64,000 nt of DNA from Planctomycetota bacterium (lineage in GTDB: Bacteria; Planctomycetota; Phycisphaerae; WQYP01). Numbering within the stretch: position 1 is the first letter of the stretch; every line of letters begins with the position of its first letter. Positions 63,230 through 64,000 of the stretch are shown here, one piece after another. Both the position numbers and the translations under genes were made by a program. A model generated the notes under the pieces. The model did no database searches. It had not been told where the DNA came from and was given only the letters and a program-made list of their open reading frames with translations. The stretch spans positions 41,406 to 105,405 of the forward strand of contig JAJZDN010000004.1 in assembly GCA_021805985.1 (NCBI GenBank), in the 5' to 3' direction.

Positions 63230-63271
63230 TTCCAGGTTCCAGGTTCTAGGTTCCAGATTCCAGATTCCAAC
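63230..63271. repeat. Heptanucleotide tandem repeat TTCCAGG
   Basis: Six 7-base units (63230-63271) follow the pattern TTCYAGR or TTCCAAC. The array lies between valS and the minus-strand gene at 63312, and parallels the GTGATCC heptamers at 24711. Confidence 0.82.
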
Positions 63272-63311
63272 CCACTCGAATTAATGCGGCCCTGAACGTG
63301 AGATGCTTTTA

Positions 63312-64000
63312 TTATTTGTGATATGACAGCAGCAGCAGCATGGTAATAAGGGAAACCAGTGCCATGACAAACGCGCCGTTGACCATCCACGTATTGCGGC
63401 TCTTGGATTTTTCAATCCATTCCTGCACCTGCATCGCCGATGAGGCATAACTGTTGCGTACCTGTTCCAGACAATCCACCGCGTGGTTGTTGGCCGCCTG
63501 CAGACGGTCAATCATCATGGAAAACCGATTAAAAGCTTCCACCAGTTGGCGGTCAATTTCATTACCGGTTTCAATTTGTTCGCGCAGTCGCCGCATACAT
63601 TCGGTGGAATCTTTGCCTACCGCAATGCCGGAAAGCGCTTCATTAATTTTTTTCTGCTGCTGCCCGTGCATCGCCAGGCGATCGGTCACGACATCCAACA
63701 TCTGAGCCTGCATTCGGCTGGTTTGCGGCAACGCTTCTACGGCGTGGGGCATCGCGGTTAAACGCTGTAATAACTCTTCCTGCCGCCGGACTTGGCCGTC
63801 CAGCAATCCCCGCAGTTCCTGAACGGTTTCCAATAATGAATCGTAGCTTTGCTGAAGTTTGTAATTGTTGGTTTCCGGTATCGCCGGTCCCACGCGTGAC
63901 AGTACATCCGGATTATTGGAATCCGTATCGGATTGCTTGATGGCACCCCATGCCTGATAATCCACAATCGTCGGCTGATTCCCGCCAATCGCCCGCTTAA
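63312..64000 (-). CDS. Coiled-coil protein with C-terminal membrane helix (5' end outside window)
   Basis: The frame is open to the window edge. From the GTG at 63965 on, 217 residues are visible, mostly long helices with heptad-like Leu/Ala/Gln (about 30-185) and a final transmembrane helix (about 192-214) followed by a short basic end. The sequence upstream of 63965 (KRAIGGNQPTI) continues in frame without a stop, so the true start may lie beyond the window. No named family is recognised. It is a tail-anchored type protein, perhaps facing the cytoplasm. Confidence 0.6.
   Translation of the reverse strand, partial: KRAIGGNQPTIVDYQAWGAIKQSDTDSNNPDVLSRVGPAIPETNNYKLQQSYDSLLETVQELRGLLDGQVRRQEELLQRLTAMPHAVEALPQTSRMQAQMLDVVTDRLAMHGQQQKKINEALSGIAVGKDSTECMRRLREQIETGNEIDRQLVEAFNRFSMMIDRLQAANNHAVDCLEQVRNSYASSAMQVQEWIEKSKSRNTWMVNGAFVMALVSLITMLLLLSYHK

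Overview
The window looks like a chromosomal segment of a planctomycete, probably of the class Phycisphaerae. The clues are proteins with PEP-CTERM sorting tails, a prepilin-like protein with an H-X9-DG signature, a DUF4159/alpha-alpha-toroid protein, a Tat/lipobox glycosidase, cytochrome bd oxidase and a HemQ-type haem route. Base composition is moderately GC-rich with AT-rich spacers. I see no phage, transposase, CRISPR, rRNA or tRNA gene. The assignment rests on gene content only.

Layout. 0-1.2 kb: the end of a nucleotidyltransferase gene and a spacer with a ~125 bp tandem repeat. 1.2-8.3 kb: dnaK, a secreted GH2 glycosidase on the other strand, and cydAB with a good promoter and terminator. 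8.4-13.7 kb: a three-gene membrane-stress cassette (DUF883/holin-like/YqjK-like), a lone MCE protein, a methyltransferase, a flavin reductase and an AsnC-fold tandem protein. 14.2-24 kb: housekeeping genes (rpoD, a LOG-family gene, folC, an aldehyde dehydrogenase, ychF) and a CHASE3-GGDEF-EAL protein whose EAL domain has lost a catalytic glutamate. 24-34.2 kb: a signal-less PEP-CTERM remnant, a zinc-ribbon protein, an SSF symporter with a small membrane partner, hemQ, a ClC channel and a DUF4159 protein.

34.2-38 kb holds a minus-strand cassette headed by a clear cobalamin riboswitch. It continues with a PEP-CTERM surface protein, a prepilin-like protein, a zinc-ribbon protein and perhaps a nucleoside phosphorylase. 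38-45 kb: a FabZ-like protein, a UvrC-like protein with a degenerate GIY-YIG domain, thiO, an outer-membrane DUF1207 protein, nadA, a dead-zincin-like protein and a cbiX gene with a Cys/His-rich tail. 45.1-46.4 kb: DAHP synthase behind what looks like a complete transcription attenuator. A 32-codon leader carries the run FWFYYF, followed by mutually exclusive antiterminator and terminator hairpins. 46.4-51.3 kb: a fatty-acid-synthase-like cluster (ketosynthase, Cys-less ketosynthase partner, acyltransferases, two hot-dog dehydratases, ACP) resembling aryl-polyene loci. 51.4-64 kb: ftsY, ilvB-ilvN, a MoxR ATPase, a VOC protein, then cimA behind a second attenuator-like leader (Leu-rich peptide plus alternative hairpins), valS, and the tail of a coiled-coil membrane protein.

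The main discovery candidates are the two amino-acid attenuators (aromatic for aroF, branched-chain for cimA) and the B12 riboswitch that appears to control a surface-protein/pseudopilin cassette instead of a classical B12 transporter. Branched-chain supply and use (ilvBN, cimA, valS) are grouped within 10 kb.
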